NCBI RefSeq assembly: GCF_029227915.1
Contig: NC_079879.1
Location: forward strand, 18,168,001-18,232,000
Length of the DNA: 64,000 nt
DNA from: Hydractinia symbiolongicarpus
Lineage: Eukaryota; Cnidaria; Hydrozoa; Anthoathecata; Hydractiniidae
Direction: 5' to 3'
A program made the translations under genes and the position numbers. Below the pieces are notes generated by a model. That model ran no database searches and was not told the origin of the DNA. It saw only the letters and a program-made list of their open reading frames with translations. Each line of letters starts with the position of its first letter. Position 1 is the first letter of the stretch. Below, piece after piece: positions 1 through 9,956 of the stretch.

Positions 1-80
1 TATCTTTGATGACCTCGTAACAGAGTGCACCGTACCTGTTCCGATATGGAGCCCTAGTTGACTTCAATACATTGGTTGAC

Positions 81-779
81 TTAGTTGACTTCAATACATC
101 CACGTTCCCGTAGCCAATTGTAATGGACTATGGCATTCGGGGTCTCTGCCAGTACCACGATCTCACTCTTGTGGTAATCAACGAGTTTATCACGAATCTT
201 CTGTGCTACATACCCCTGTTGACCACAGATTGCAAGGTATTGAAAGGGATCGCCATTATTTTTCCGGATGATGACCATGCTATTATCCTTTCTGGGATCT
301 TCAAGGTGTGGCACAGCATGTTGCTGTAGCTCCTCAATTTCATTTCCCAACATCACGATTTGACTATCTCTGTCCTCAATTTCATCATTGAGTAAGGCAT
401 GGGCCCCATCCCTATCTTCCAGGGCTTAACGGTGCTCCTTAATTACATCCTGTGATTTTTGGAAACCCGCCCTGGCCAACCATTTAATGACCCCAACAGC
501 TTTTGGTTTCTTTGATCTACGCACAATTTCCAGGGCGTCCACGAGCGTGACAAAGACGTCATGCCCATTTTTCGCTTTACCAAGAGGGCCCATGGGAGAT
601 GCCCTCTTGGACCCCACTATTTCTGACCTGGTTGATAGGAACGCCAAAGGTATTGTCATAATTTTAACCTTTTCAATACCAAGAAACCGTTCCAGGTCAG
701 CGCGTTTAAACATGGGTTGATCTTGGTTGTTGGATAGTGTCTCAATGGCTCCTGTGTTGAATATAACTTGCGTTGACAC
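81..779 (-). pseudogene. MSV199/BRO-N-like viral protein, two fragments
   Basis: Two minus-strand frames probably derive from one gene. The upstream part (426-779, 117 aa) has the layout of an MSV199/BRO-N domain: an early F-K-R-A-D-L-E-R-F-L-G helix and a V-T-L-V-D-A-L-E-I-V-R-R-S-K-K-P-K-A segment leading into a C-terminal helix. The downstream part (81-356, 91 aa) resembles the DUF3627-like tail found behind MSV199 domains in iridovirus-type proteins: a basic I-I-R-K-N-N-G-D-P-F-Q-Y strand, then an alternating strand/helix pattern. The frames are separated by about 70 bases and lie in different registers, so the gene is broken. Such proteins are common accessory genes of large dsDNA viruses; their role here is unknown. 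Family assignment is by pattern only. Confidence 0.5.
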
Positions 780-869
780 CTTTCTAATATATCAACATAG
801 GCCAGAGGATTTCGCCATGGTCATTTTAATACTCATAAGGGTATTAAAATTGCGTTTGGTGTGCGTCTC

Positions 870-1160
870 CTATTCCGTGACATATCGGTTACCCTTGGCT
901 ATATTTTCGCTTGCCCACATGGGTTGGGTATTGGTGTAATGCAGCCTTTTCACTACCTCATCAAGGGATGGAACAACCGCATTTTCTCGATATTTAACAG
1001 GTATCTTATGATCAATATGCCACTCTCCATGGTTGTCCCAGGTCAGACCTGTGGAAAATTGGGCTTCGATATGGGTCCTCAGTGTAGCGATATCGCAACC
1101 GAGACATTCCCGGGAGCTGAGCTCCTTGTTTCTCTTTAGGGCATTGTGGATTCTACATCG
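870..1160 (-). pseudogene. HNH-endonuclease-like domain joined to ATPase tail
   Basis: The C-terminal two thirds of the minus-strand frame 870-1289 read as an HNH-type nuclease domain. There is a conserved G-C-D entry, then a W-H-I-D-H-K-I-P-V core (the H-x-D-H pair is the usual metal site) and a closing L-H-Y-T-N-T-Q-P-M-W motif followed by E-N-x-x-K-G. The first part of the same frame (about 1170-1289) is the end of the packaging ATPase. The nuclease is therefore fused in frame to ATPase sequence, with the ATPase C-terminus replaced. HNH domains of this type occur as stand-alone genes in marseilleviruses, iridoviruses and some Polintons. The fusion could be a deletion scar and need not be a real product. 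Confidence 0.55.
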
Positions 1161-1169
1161 TACAACGGA

Positions 1170-1609
1170 GGCGTACCAGAGGAAGAGCTGTTTCTTCTGC
1201 CTTCTCAAATTTTTTGACAGGGCCGTATATGATTGCGCTAAGAGCCACAAACTATGCTTTCTGTGCTTTCCCCAAAATAGCCAGCTCAAGCAAGGGCTGC
1301 CTTTTTTATCGATGCGATGACGTCATCAACCACGAAAATACTGTCCTCGGCGGCGAATAACGACGATAATTTCTGAATCCATTCGAACAGCTCGGTTCCT
1401 TGGTCTATAAGGAATACATAGCTATCCTTACAAAGTGAGGCTCTCTCTACGTATGTCTTATTCCACCGCAATGTCGGACAGAGGATGATGATATTGTTGA
1501 AGTGATTCTTATACTCCCGATCGAGGAGGTTCAAGACGTGTTGTGTTTTTCCGCAGCTTTTGGGTCCTGTGAAAATTGACGTATAGGGCTCTTTAATAAC
1601 GTTAAACAT
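1170..1609 (-). pseudogene. FtsK/HerA-like genome-packaging ATPase (A32 type), frameshifted
   Basis: The 107-aa minus-strand frame 1286-1609 starts with M-F-N-V-I-K-E-P-Y and has a Walker A loop G-P-K-S-C-G-K-T at about residues 15-22 and a Walker B strand I-F-V-V-D-D-V near residue 95. The frame then shifts close to position 1288 and continues in 870-1289 with the sensor-like S-L-W-L-L-A-Q-S-Y and N-L-R-R-Q segments expected downstream in this family. In Polintons and NCLDV-type viruses this ATPase pumps DNA into capsids. The start lies three codons after the end of the upstream zinc-ribbon gene, an operon-like spacing typical of compact viral genomes. The frameshift and the replaced C-terminus make it non-functional as it stands. 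Confidence 0.75.
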
Positions 1610-1615
1610 TTTATT

Positions 1616-2113
1616 TCAATAAGACCACTTTCGATTATGAATTTTTGGATATACTCCAAAGCATGCGGAGCATACCAATGTACCCCCGTGGTTATTCACC
1701 AGGGAGCCTCGACAAGCAGAGCAGAGCTTAGTCCCTCGAGCCTTGCATTCGAGGAGTGGTGGAGTAAGCCTTAATTTTCCTTCAAGGCACCTCAGGACAT
1801 TCCAGTATAGTTCAAAAAGCCTTGTCTTCTCAGGGCTATCCTCGATGATTTCGGTATATTGACTTATAATCCTGTATGTAAAGAGATCATATAAAATCAT
1901 GTAGTTTTCATCCTGTTTAGCATCCTGAATTTCCCTATCAATGGCAATGAGGTCTACTTTAACGTCTTTAATGGCCCTATTTTTAGGAGTCGCCCGCCTT
2001 TCCTTCGCCTTAGCCAGGCAGGCCATGCAGGTCTTGGTCGGACTATTACCCCTTATTTTGAATTTGTGCAAGGGTAATAGCTGCTTACAAATCCTACAAC
2101 ATTTGATGTCCAT
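1616..2113 (-). CDS. Zinc-ribbon protein of the Polinton-like element
   Basis: This is an intact 165-aa frame. The N-terminus carries C-C-R-I-C-K-x(n)-K-T-C-M-A-C, a four-cysteine module similar to the zinc-binding N-termini of iridovirus and Polinton HNH-associated proteins. The middle is helical and charged. The C-terminus has a second four-cysteine ribbon, K-L-C-S-A-C and L-V-C-S-A-C. The frame overlaps the HNH-like fragment at 2094-2309 by 20 bases and is followed at once by the ATPase gene. The function is unknown; nucleic-acid binding is an inference from the paired zinc ribbons. It is the only frame of any length in the element without an obvious break. Confidence 0.5.
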   Translation of the reverse strand: MDIKCCRICKQLLPLHKFKIRGNSPTKTCMACLAKAKERRATPKNRAIKDVKVDLIAIDREIQDAKQDENYMILYDLFTYRIISQYTEIIEDSPEKTRLFELYWNVLRCLEGKLRLTPPLLECKARGTKLCSACRGSLVNNHGGTLVCSACFGVYPKIHNRKWSY

Positions 2114-2309
2114 TTACTATGGCATGCTGCGCCCGTCGCAATGTATTTGTGACCTCGGCAGGTGTTGGGCGATTGAAAGTTTTATCGTATCTGAATCGTA
2201 CTCTGTTATGTACATGCGTTTCATAATTCTCCCAGGTATAGCCCTCATTAAATTGGGCTTTACTATGGTCTTGTAACAAAATTATTAATTCATATAATAC
2301 TACACGCAC
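2094..2309 (-). pseudogene. HNH-like fragment, second copy
   Basis: This 71-aa minus-strand frame contains A-Q-F-N-E-G-Y-T-W-E-N-Y followed by H-V-H-N-R-V-R-F-R-Y-D and P-A-E-V-T-N-T-L-R-R. It parallels the A-Q-F-S-T-G-L-T-W-D-N-H, H-I-D-H-K-I-P and D-E-V-V-K-R-L-H-Y positions of the HNH domain at 870-1160. The H-x-D-H core has become H-x-H-N, so catalysis is unlikely, and the C-terminus is lost. It is probably a diverged paralogue or a duplicated remnant. Confidence 0.45.
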
Positions 2310-2600
2310 TGCTCATCTTTGTTATCTTTGACCTCCTGCGTGTTCTCTTTCTTTTTGCTTATATGTCTTGCCGTATGGCCCACCACAAGCAGCGGGACCA
2401 AACACCTCCCAATGGTACAGTATACGAGGATCCCAAGGTCGGTCATGGATTCCCTTATAATGGGATCTTCCTCAATATCTCTCCTAGCTCCTCCACGGAG
2501 TCAATATCAACAACATTCCCTATCATGCTGGCATATAGGCTTATAACATGCGTGGATAGGGCTTTTGTCGTCTTCTCACCCTTCTCCTGGAGCTCACGTT
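2310..2600 (-). pseudogene. Unidentified frameshifted gene of the Polinton-like element
   Basis: Between the polymerase C-terminus and the HNH-like fragment, the minus strand holds two open stretches in different frames that appear to be one gene broken near position 2425. The first part is helical and charged. The second has a hydrophobic segment with several valines and leucines, suggesting one membrane helix, and a lysine-rich tail. No family is recognised. Confidence 0.3.
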
Positions 2601-4085
2601 GCACGTACTCTGTATGTATGTATGATACATTTATAGTCTGCCCTGTTTAGTGCCAACTTCATTACTTCTTGGTTATATACCTTATGGCCCTTGTTTTGGA
2701 TTAATATCTGGCTTTTTTATATGTCAGCGCCCCCCTCCAGACATCGCCTATAGTCATCGAAGGTTATAGATTTCTTCGTAACGCATTTTTTTACGCCCTT
2801 CGCTTTTCGATCACTGCCTTCCTTGGTGAGACTCTTATAAGAATATGCCTTGGCCCTCCACGTAATGAACTCGGTCATGATTTTGCCACTTGGTTTGTCT
2901 TTCATCAAGCCCACCACCTTCTTCTTTTTCCCTATGGGAAGGGGCCTATTAACATCAGGATTATAGGCGCTTGTGTCAAAGCGTGCTTCAACGTCGTCCT
3001 AGATATCATGGTAGAAATCATGTGTCTTGATATGGTACACAAAGCTGTCTGTATCGATGCAACAGAGTTGGACCTTGCTACCGTATTTGGGCTGCATGTA
3101 GTCATGATGAAACTCGTACATCACCATTTTTGGCATGTCCAGGATGGCCTGACCTATATACACCGGCTTGTTCATTTTCACCTCTGTTTTAGCCATTTCA
3201 ACACCTAGGAGGTGCTTGCTAAACCTGTTTGCACCCTTGAAATTTGGTTTCATCACAAGCTTTGTGTACTTGTCTTTATTGGTGACCAGTTGGATATTGC
3301 GGTGGTTCCTAATGTCCTACATCGTCTTACCGAATACCGAGAGGTTCATGAGCTTGTAAAAGTCCTTTTCGAACTCGTTCCCCGCGTTTGTTCTCAACCT
3401 CGTGTTGTGATCGATGTACCATTTCAACCATGCCTTCTGGTTGAACCGGATGACTCTGTGTACTTTTTTGAGCTCAAGCCCATGTTATGGCCTCATTAAG
3501 GGCTCTGATATGTACCACATATCTACACTTATGCACTAAATTCGGGACCAGTCTTTCGACTTTGTGGACCATCTTACGTTCGGGTAGGAACGGTAGATCA
3601 TTATGTCTATCGTGAAGTGCCTTTGGTAGTCAATGTCAACCTCTAAAATGTACCCATGCTTATTGTCCATAACGAGCTTCTCGATTCGCTTTTCCGTAAA
3701 TGCCTTGACGTTTGACACCCATTTAAACCCGTCCGTGGGTAGGTCTTGACGCATCGCATAGCCGTATAGGTTGTTGGCGTCCAGATATTGTAGGTAGAAG
3801 GACTCCTCATTGGTGTTATACTGATCTCCCATGTATTTGCTTTGGCGTAACGATGTACGGCTTGTGTTATACCTCCTCGGATATTTTTTTCGAACATCAG
3901 GATGTCGGGATCTGTAGGAAGCCCCAACTTAATCTCAGTAAATTTGAGTGGGATCGAGGTTGTGTAGTATAGCAATTTTTCAGCCTCTGTTGGCATCGTA
4001 ATCTTTGCAGTACCTATAATGCTTGTCCCTCGATTCAGTCGTGGGAAAACCCTGTAGACAGTTTAGGCAGAAGTGCATTGGGTTC
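2600..4085 (-). pseudogene. Protein-primed DNA polymerase B (Polinton type), broken
   Basis: Fragments on the minus strand follow family B order. A C-x2-C zinc module lies near 4050-4075. Then 3643-3996 has the pre-catalytic region with P-D-I-L-M-F-E and R-G-G-I. 3536-3832 has motif A (Y-L-D-A-N-N-L-Y-G-Y-A-M). Motif B lies near 3320-3345, immediately followed by an in-frame stop. 2999-3256 has motif C (C-I-D-T-D-S) behind the Y-I-G-Q-A-I-L-D-M strand. 2717-2917 has the C-terminal G-L-M-K-D-K-P-S-G-K-I-M-T-E-F segment, and a tail continues to about 2600. There is a frameshift near 3835 and at least two stops. Polymerases of this type replicate linear, terminal-protein-capped genomes. Motif order and spacing make the family clear; the copy is dead. 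Confidence 0.85.
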
Positions 4086-4640
4086 CTATTCCTTGAGATT
4101 TCCTTGCTCAGGCGCCCATATTCTCTACCTGCTTCTCAACCAATGTTTTCACGTTAGTTCGCACCATCCCCATATACCCGTCTACGCCGGCTCCCCCTAT
4201 ACCCAGAATTCGGAAACTTCGAAACGTTCTGTGGAGAGCATGCTTATGTTCTTGAGGTGCATTAAATGACCGTGAATTAGCGCAGATACCCTTTTTTCTG
4301 AAAATTGAACAATTATTCTCCCTCTAATTATAAGTGCGGGTTTACACCTGGGATAACCCATCCGTTTCATAACAGACTGGTTAATGACGTCATCAAAATT
4401 TTAAACTCCAATTAATATCTATGTAATTGTCAAAAAAAAGTACATGGGATATATATCAGAGATACATTTTCTTGATTAGCAAAACAAAATGTTTGTGTAC
4501 TTCGACAAATTTTAAAAATTACGGCGTGGTCAACAATTTTCGACGCTATCAATTTCATCAAAAACGCAAAAATGCCCAGGGAACGAGGTTGGGTCTTGGG
4601 ATGATGATATGACAGTAATTTATCTTTTATTACGGACTGT

Positions 4641-4850
4641 TCATATGGATGCAAGTTGACCCGGTTAACCGGGCTGCCTCACTTAGGCGAGATCTCTCCG
4701 TGTTTCAGAAAACCTTATAAAAAATGCATGTGTTTATATGAAAAGCGAGCCAGCCCGCCTTGCCGAGATCTCGATTATTTCTAACGATATCTCGGCAAGG
4801 CGGGATGGAATTTTTCCATATGAACACACCAGCTCGGTCAACCGAGCTGA
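4641..4850. repeat. Hairpin-rich dispersed repeat, copy 1
   Basis: Three perfect or near-perfect palindromes lie within 210 bases. CCCGGTTAACCGGG is at 4660-4673. A 16-bp stem (CCCGCCTTGCCGAGAT at 4754-4769 and its complement at 4789-4804) encloses a 19-base loop. AGCTCGGTCAACCGAGCT is at 4831-4848. Related sequence (GCGAGCCAGCC, CCGAGATCTCG, 'ATATGAACA' edges) recurs at 7983-8095, 38715-38870 and 44345-44435, so this is a dispersed family. No open frame or terminal inverted repeat is evident. The class is unknown; a MITE or foldback element is possible. Confidence 0.6.
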
Positions 4851-5010
4851 TTCTTTCATTTTTTTGCATGATAAAATTATTTTATTTGTAAAAAGCAAGG
4901 CTTTTTTTTGTACGGAAATGCCAAAAATTTTGAAGGTTTAACTTTTTTTATCAATTTATACATAGAGGTATGATTCATATAAGCTTATTAATTACTGGTG
5001 AAAATAATTG

Positions 5011-5118
5011 CGCCCCGCCGAAGGAGCGCACATTTAGTGGACCGCGGGTATATAGTGTTTGTTGCGCCCCACCGAAGGGGCGCACATTTAGTGGACCGCG
5101 GGTATATAGTGTTTGTGT
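5011..5118. repeat. Two-copy 54-bp GC-rich tandem duplication
   Basis: The units at 5011-5064 and 5065-5118 differ at only a few positions. Both contain GAAGG(A/G)GCGCACATTTAGTGG and the end ATATAGTGTTTGT. They are GC-rich in an AT-rich setting. Short open frames across the duplication are repeat artefacts. Confidence 0.8.
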
Positions 5119-7375
5119 TGTGTATGGCAAAAAAATTTTCCACTCTTTACTTCGCGGGGGAACTTCGGCTCGAACATCCAACCTAGGTTTGATATAACAC
5201 AACCTGTGTGTTTGGTACCATCAAGACAAAAATAACACTGATCGAGCAAAACTTATCTTGTCTCGGTTTCTTTGTTGTCTCTGAAGATTTGACTGCCATA
5301 AAAAATATTAATCGAGATTCTTTTGTTATGTTAATTTAAAGCTTTGTAATATTGTCTCGTTTAATATGCTTAAATGTCACTGCAGCCCACGTGAATTTAT
5401 CTTCAAGAAAAGGTTTGTTTTTATTTGTCCAAGTTGTTTCGAAACTTGTTAACAGTAAGTAGAAGGAATACTTATATTTTATATGAAATTAAACTCAGAA
5501 CGGTTTATGGCGTTGATCCAAAGGCCGCAATTTATAAATGCATCACAATTTAAAGTCAATCAAGAACAGAACATTCCGTGTATGGCCATGACTAAAACTG
5601 CTTGCATTTTGTTGGTCTTCCCTTCCCGAAGGTCTGGCTTGTCGTAATAGCTTTAATGATGTAGCTAGGGAGCTAAATACTTATTTTTAAATTCTTGCAT
5701 TTTATAAGTTAATAGTCGTAAAACTACTCTCACTTGTACTACAGCTATCAAGCTAGAACTGCACAAAATAGTGCTTTCATTAGAGTCCCTTTTTTCAGAA
5801 GCAACAAAAAACTTTTATCCTGCCCTGTGTAATTTTATCAACAAGGGTGCTGATAAGCCACATACACCGTAAAAAGTATAGGCGTTTTGGGTGAGTAAAA
5901 TAACTTCTAAAGGAACCTTTGTGAGGCTGCTATCATGTATTCTTGCGGTCAGAATGTTCTCCTTCGTTGCTATCCGATGGAGAACAAAGTGGACTTTTCA
6001 CGGTCAAACCTTCAAAGTAGCAACCTTACTTAAACAGAATTTACAAGTAAAACGTCGTTAAAATGTCGCAAAATGGCAAAAATTAAGCAGTATCTAAAAC
6101 ATATTAAAGATTTGACTAAAAAAAAAAGAATTCCTTGAAAAATCCAGTATTGTATTTATGAAGATTTCACCACAAAAACATTAATTACGGCATTTGTACC
6201 CCATTTCATAATGGCTGCCCGTGATTGGTTGACACGAATCAGACCGCAAGAATATATATAAAAAGATATTTGTTGAATCATGAAAAAATATTGTTGTTCA
6301 TTGCACGGAACAGTCAAGTTGAACTGATAAATTAACCAATAACATAACATAGTTAGCCCTTGCAGTACAACTAGACGCTACCCACAGTATGTTACAGGTT
6401 TCTTTGTTTTCTTCCCTTTTTTATGTTTTTTCTTGAAATTATAAATGATGTTGTTGATTTATCAAATCTGACAAATTTATTAATTGAGTGTCTACCCTTT
6501 TTTGTATCAACTTGTTCAATTCAATTCGAAAACAATGACCAATCAATTTCCTCGATAATAAACAATCAAATTTGTAAAATTCAATAAATCGATTTCAACA
6601 AAATAAGTCCTGTATTGTCCACAGGTTTGAAAATCTTGTATCGCCTGCTTAATATTATACTTGTTTAACAATGATATCAAAGCCAGCTTGACTAAATTTA
6701 TATATATATTTTTATTTATATAGTATACCTTTTGTGTATCACATGGCATTGATTTGTATCTTTTTAATAAATTCTAACTTTAAATCAGATAAGTAGACAA
6801 TAATTAAACAACCTAGTATTAATTCAGTTCTGGTAAAATTGTATTCTTCTTTCTCAATTTTAAATATACTTTCTTTTTCAGATCATTTGTTATGAAACCA
6901 TGCACCATCAGCATTTTCGAAAAATCTTCAACGAGAGAAATTTTTAAGGATTTTATTGGTAACTTAACAGAGTAATAATTCATTGAAATTGAAATTGTTC
7001 AGAAGTTATTATATATATTCGAATCGTGAAGTTCATACATAGCAATCCTGCATCCTGGAATTTTCGAGATCAGTTATAAAAAAATCCAGTTAAAGTTTTA
7101 ACTATTGTTTTCGAATATATACTATATATATGTAAAAAAAAAATTATTTTTTATTTATCAAGTTGTATTTTACGTTAATTACAATAATAATTGAGAATTA
7201 GGATACTTATGATGTGTTTATATACCCCATTGTTCTCCGTTTTAAAGTCTACTTCAAATTTCAGAATCTTTTAGGCTAATGACGGAAATCTTCAAGTCGC
7301 AGGGCTTCTTATTTAAAAATTTTCTCCTGGGCAATAAGCTTATTCACAAGCCTCTATGCAATTCCGTACTGCATT
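5119..7375. other. Noncoding stretch, no gene seen
   Basis: AT-rich sequence with homopolymer runs and short AT microsatellites. Open frames are short and low in complexity, and no domain, splice-bounded exon or RNA gene was recognised. Confidence 0.5.
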
Positions 7376-7760
7376 TCTATCATATTCGTCATATTTGGCG
7401 GAAAATGTGTCAGCAGAATAGCTTTCAGACACAATTTGTTATTACAGCACAAGAATTTTTGGAGATTTGATAAGTCAAAAATGTATGCGTAAGTCTTTTG
7501 AACGAATTTTAACCAAAAATCAAAAGCAATGATTACGTGAAATTACACAACAAGAAGGCTAGAGGCGTTTAAAGTGTACATATATTTAATCAAGATCTAA
7601 CTTTATAGATAGAGCCTTAGCCAAATGTGAAAATAACGAAAATAATAAGTTCTAACACTGCAGTTTTTATAGATTTCAAACGTCCACCATTTTCCATTTT
7701 AATTTTAAATCCCGTTCTAAATTTGAATGTTTGAAATCGTTATTAGTAATTCGGGGCGCA
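7376..7760 (-). mobile_element. MITE-like element, degenerate copy (inverted relative to 10968-11448)
   Basis: The stretch from TTTGGCGGAAAATGTGTCAG through TCAAGATCTAACTTTATAGA to the gtcc...ttcc segment near 7690 matches the reverse complement of 10968-11448 in order. Shared blocks include the terminal GGCGGAAA motif, the ATGTATG(C/G)GT block, the AGATCTA(A/G)-CTTTATAGATAGAGCC block and an ACTGCAGTTTTT block. Substitutions and small gaps show it is an old copy. Confidence 0.6.
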
Positions 7761-8609
7761 TTAGTGGTAACTATGGCTAGTTTATTATATGCATAAAGAA
7801 CAATAAATATATAAAAACACTTCAGAAGAATAACAGTATCATTAAATTTTATTGTTGTGTATTTATCGTTGTTTTAACAAATTAATTTTCATGGATTACA
7901 TTTTTTTTGAAGAACCCCTGTAATTTAAATTTACTTTAGAATGCGATGTAAAATATATAAAAAAACATTCGTGATTTTCTTCAGCCCGCTAACAGGGCCA
8001 GCTCGCCTAATATAAACGTAACAAAATATCAGCTTGCCTAACCCAGGCAGCCCGGTCAATCAACTAGCTCACCTCATATGAACAGCCCCTAATTATTAGT
8101 GCGGCATGCCCAAAATAAATAAAACAAATTAGTGATGGCAAAATATAGCCGACCATAGTTGGTTTGCTGAACACGCAAATAGGAAAAGCTGTCCAAAACA
8201 TTTTATCATGTATTCTACCATTGCAAAGTGAAGAAAATTTTTGTCACTATAATGTGTCTAATTAACGTCCAGGGGGTACCCTCTCTCCCCCCACACTTTT
8301 TTTGCTAAGAAAAATTTTTTGAGGTTTTATTATTGTATTGCTTTGCTACAAATTTATTTGTACGATTCTGTTAACACTTTTCATCTGCATAAAATGTACT
8401 TTATGATTTTAAATGGTTGCATTTTTAAAAAAAAAACAAGGTACCTTATACAGAAATAAAGTAAAGTATAAGGTTTTTTTTTGATTAGTATCCGATAAAA
8501 AATTTCGAAAATTGGGGCACATTTAAGTTTTTCTTGGCCCGACGGCCCCAACCATGATGCGGCCTCCTTAGATACTACATATATTTGCCCCCCCCCCCCT
8601 ACCCCACCA
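7761..8609. other. Noncoding stretch with poly-C tract
   Basis: Apart from the repeat at 7983-8095, nothing coding was recognised. A run of ten cytosines lies near 8590, and C-rich and A-rich tracts precede it. Confidence 0.4.
7983..8095. repeat. Hairpin-rich dispersed repeat, copy 2
   Basis: CAGCCCGCTAACAGGGCCAGCTCGCC, then a second half with GGCAGCCCGGTCAATC and CTCATATGAACAGCCCC, resembles the left part of the family at 4641-4850 (CATATG edge, paired CCCGG...GGGCTG blocks). It is more degraded, with imperfect palindromes. Confidence 0.4.
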
Positions 8610-8903
8610 TTTTCAATACACGGTATTACAATCTCGCCGAGCCTTTGTGTATCTTATATTGAATCCGTACCACGAAGTTACGAAAATTTTGAGCTACCGG
8701 TGCCTCAAGTTAAGTCAGAGAACTGTTATTGTTGGCTTTTCATGGCTAGTAAATCAAGTTGTGAGCCAGTTTTACTTAGCAAGCTTACGTTAAATGAGGA
8801 AGCTTTAAAATCAAGAAGAAGCTTTACAATCAAAAATGTAGCATTTGAGCACTATTCTCTGCTTTCAAACGATTCTTTGGGTCGAATAGCGAACTTTTTC
8901 TGA
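8610..8903 (+). CDS. Unidentified open frame (possible exon or fragment)
   Basis: Reading upstream of the first ATG at 8700, the same frame stays open back to about 8610, giving about 97 codons with mixed composition rather than low-complexity sequence. The stop is at 8901-8903. No domain is recognised, and no clear donor or acceptor bounds it. It could be a transposon fragment or a chance frame. Confidence 0.2.
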   Translation, partial: FSIHGITISPSLCVSYIESVPRSYENFELPVPQVKSENCYCWLFMASKSSCEPVLLSKLTLNEEALKSRRSFTIKNVAFEHYSLLSNDSLGRIANFF

Positions 8904-9013
8904 TATAAAGAATATCGTGAATTAAAAGCAGGAGTTCTAAATTCTTATAAAACGCGTGTTTTAAACCTTTGGTTAAACTAGCTTAGTGCTTTTAAGTGAT
9001 CAATTCTTAGAAT

Positions 9014-9893
9014 TACCTTAAGGGAAGAACTTATTTGCGAAAGAAATTTGTGCGGATTTTGGCCAAATTTGCAAAAATTAATTCCGCAGAAGTGAAGAAA
9101 TTTTGGTGATCCGCAAAAATATATTCCACAAAACTTTTAAAATTTTTCATCCGCAAAAACAAATTTTTCGAAATACTTCACGCGTAAAGAATAGATCTGT
9201 TGTCTTTGCTTTATATTTAAAAGCCTCTTTTTGCGGATTTTGCCTAAAAGTTGAAACTGTCTATTCTGAAACCTTTACAAGCAAAATGGATTGTGGAGCT
9301 TGACGATTATCTAAGCTCTCAGAAAGGTCAAGATATCATTTCAAATGGATGAAAAGCATCTGGCATCACAAAAGCTATAGAAGAAAGGTCAAGAGGTTTA
9401 CCGTACTTTGATACTTTCCCTGCAATCGATCCATTGGAGAACACTGAAGCATCTTCATTGCTGATTGGACAAGAAACCGTCGATCCTGTGGAGATGGCAA
9501 GTTTTGTTACCTACAATGGCGAAATGATAGTGACGAAGAGGAGTAGTCTGTAGAGGACGATCCATGTCGAAATATTTTCGATATTTTTAGTGACGATATT
9601 TGATCTTACATTTGTTACAGCTTAGTATTCTTTTTTGATATTTTCATGAAAAATAGAGAGATGATATTCCATAAATCGGATGTTTTTCTGATCGGATGGT
9701 ACCAAATTAGGTTTTCCCCGACTTTCAATTTACCAATTTTTTTGCATCCGCAAAAATTTATTTCGCAATATCTTTTTTGAGGTCGCTATCCGCAAAAATT
9801 TATTCCGCAAAACATACCATTTCTGGGTCACTCATCCGCAAAAACAAATTTCGCACAAATTTCTTCCGCAAATAATTTCTTCCCTTAAGGTAG
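9014..9893 (+). mobile_element. Non-autonomous TIR element with vestigial transposase tail
   Basis: The ends are inverted repeats: CCTTAAGGGAAGAACTTATT at the left matches the complement of the right end (AATAATTTCTTCCCTTAAGG), and both extend through a GAAATTTGTGCG block. TA flanks each end, consistent with a TA target duplication. Subterminal CCGCAAAAA motifs repeat in both orientations. The interior has a short open stretch (about 9370-9550) ending in an acidic D-S-D-E-E-E, then after a stop E-D-D-P-C-R-N-I-F-D-I-F (about 9552-9600). A homologous tail occurs at about 61000-61065. I infer deletion derivatives of an autonomous element, probably pogo/Tigger-like from the TA duplication. Confidence 0.65.
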
Positions 9894-9956
9894 TATGAGC
9901 CTAAAGTTTTCGTGGGAACTAACTTCCACGAACTTTGAAGCTGTATCATGTATGAT

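Larger units (their letters stand above)
1..4270 (-). mobile_element. Decayed Polinton/Maverick-like (virus-like) element, partial
   Basis: Consecutive minus-strand remnants read, from high to low coordinate: protein-primed DNA polymerase B, a small unidentified frame, an HNH-like fragment, a zinc-ribbon protein, a FtsK/HerA-type packaging ATPase, an HNH domain and an MSV199/BRO-like protein. Polymerase B plus packaging ATPase is the hallmark pair of Polintons and related dsDNA viruses. No capsid, integrase or protease gene and no terminal inverted repeat is visible, so the element runs off the left edge or is truncated. Frameshifts and stops occur in most genes. The block is less AT-rich than the flanking DNA, and base composition changes near 4.3 kb, which I take as the right boundary. 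Confidence 0.75.

Noticed and set aside
4970-5202. Overlapping frames on both strands with repeated Gly/Arg-rich text
   Set aside because: They arise from the 54-bp tandem duplication.
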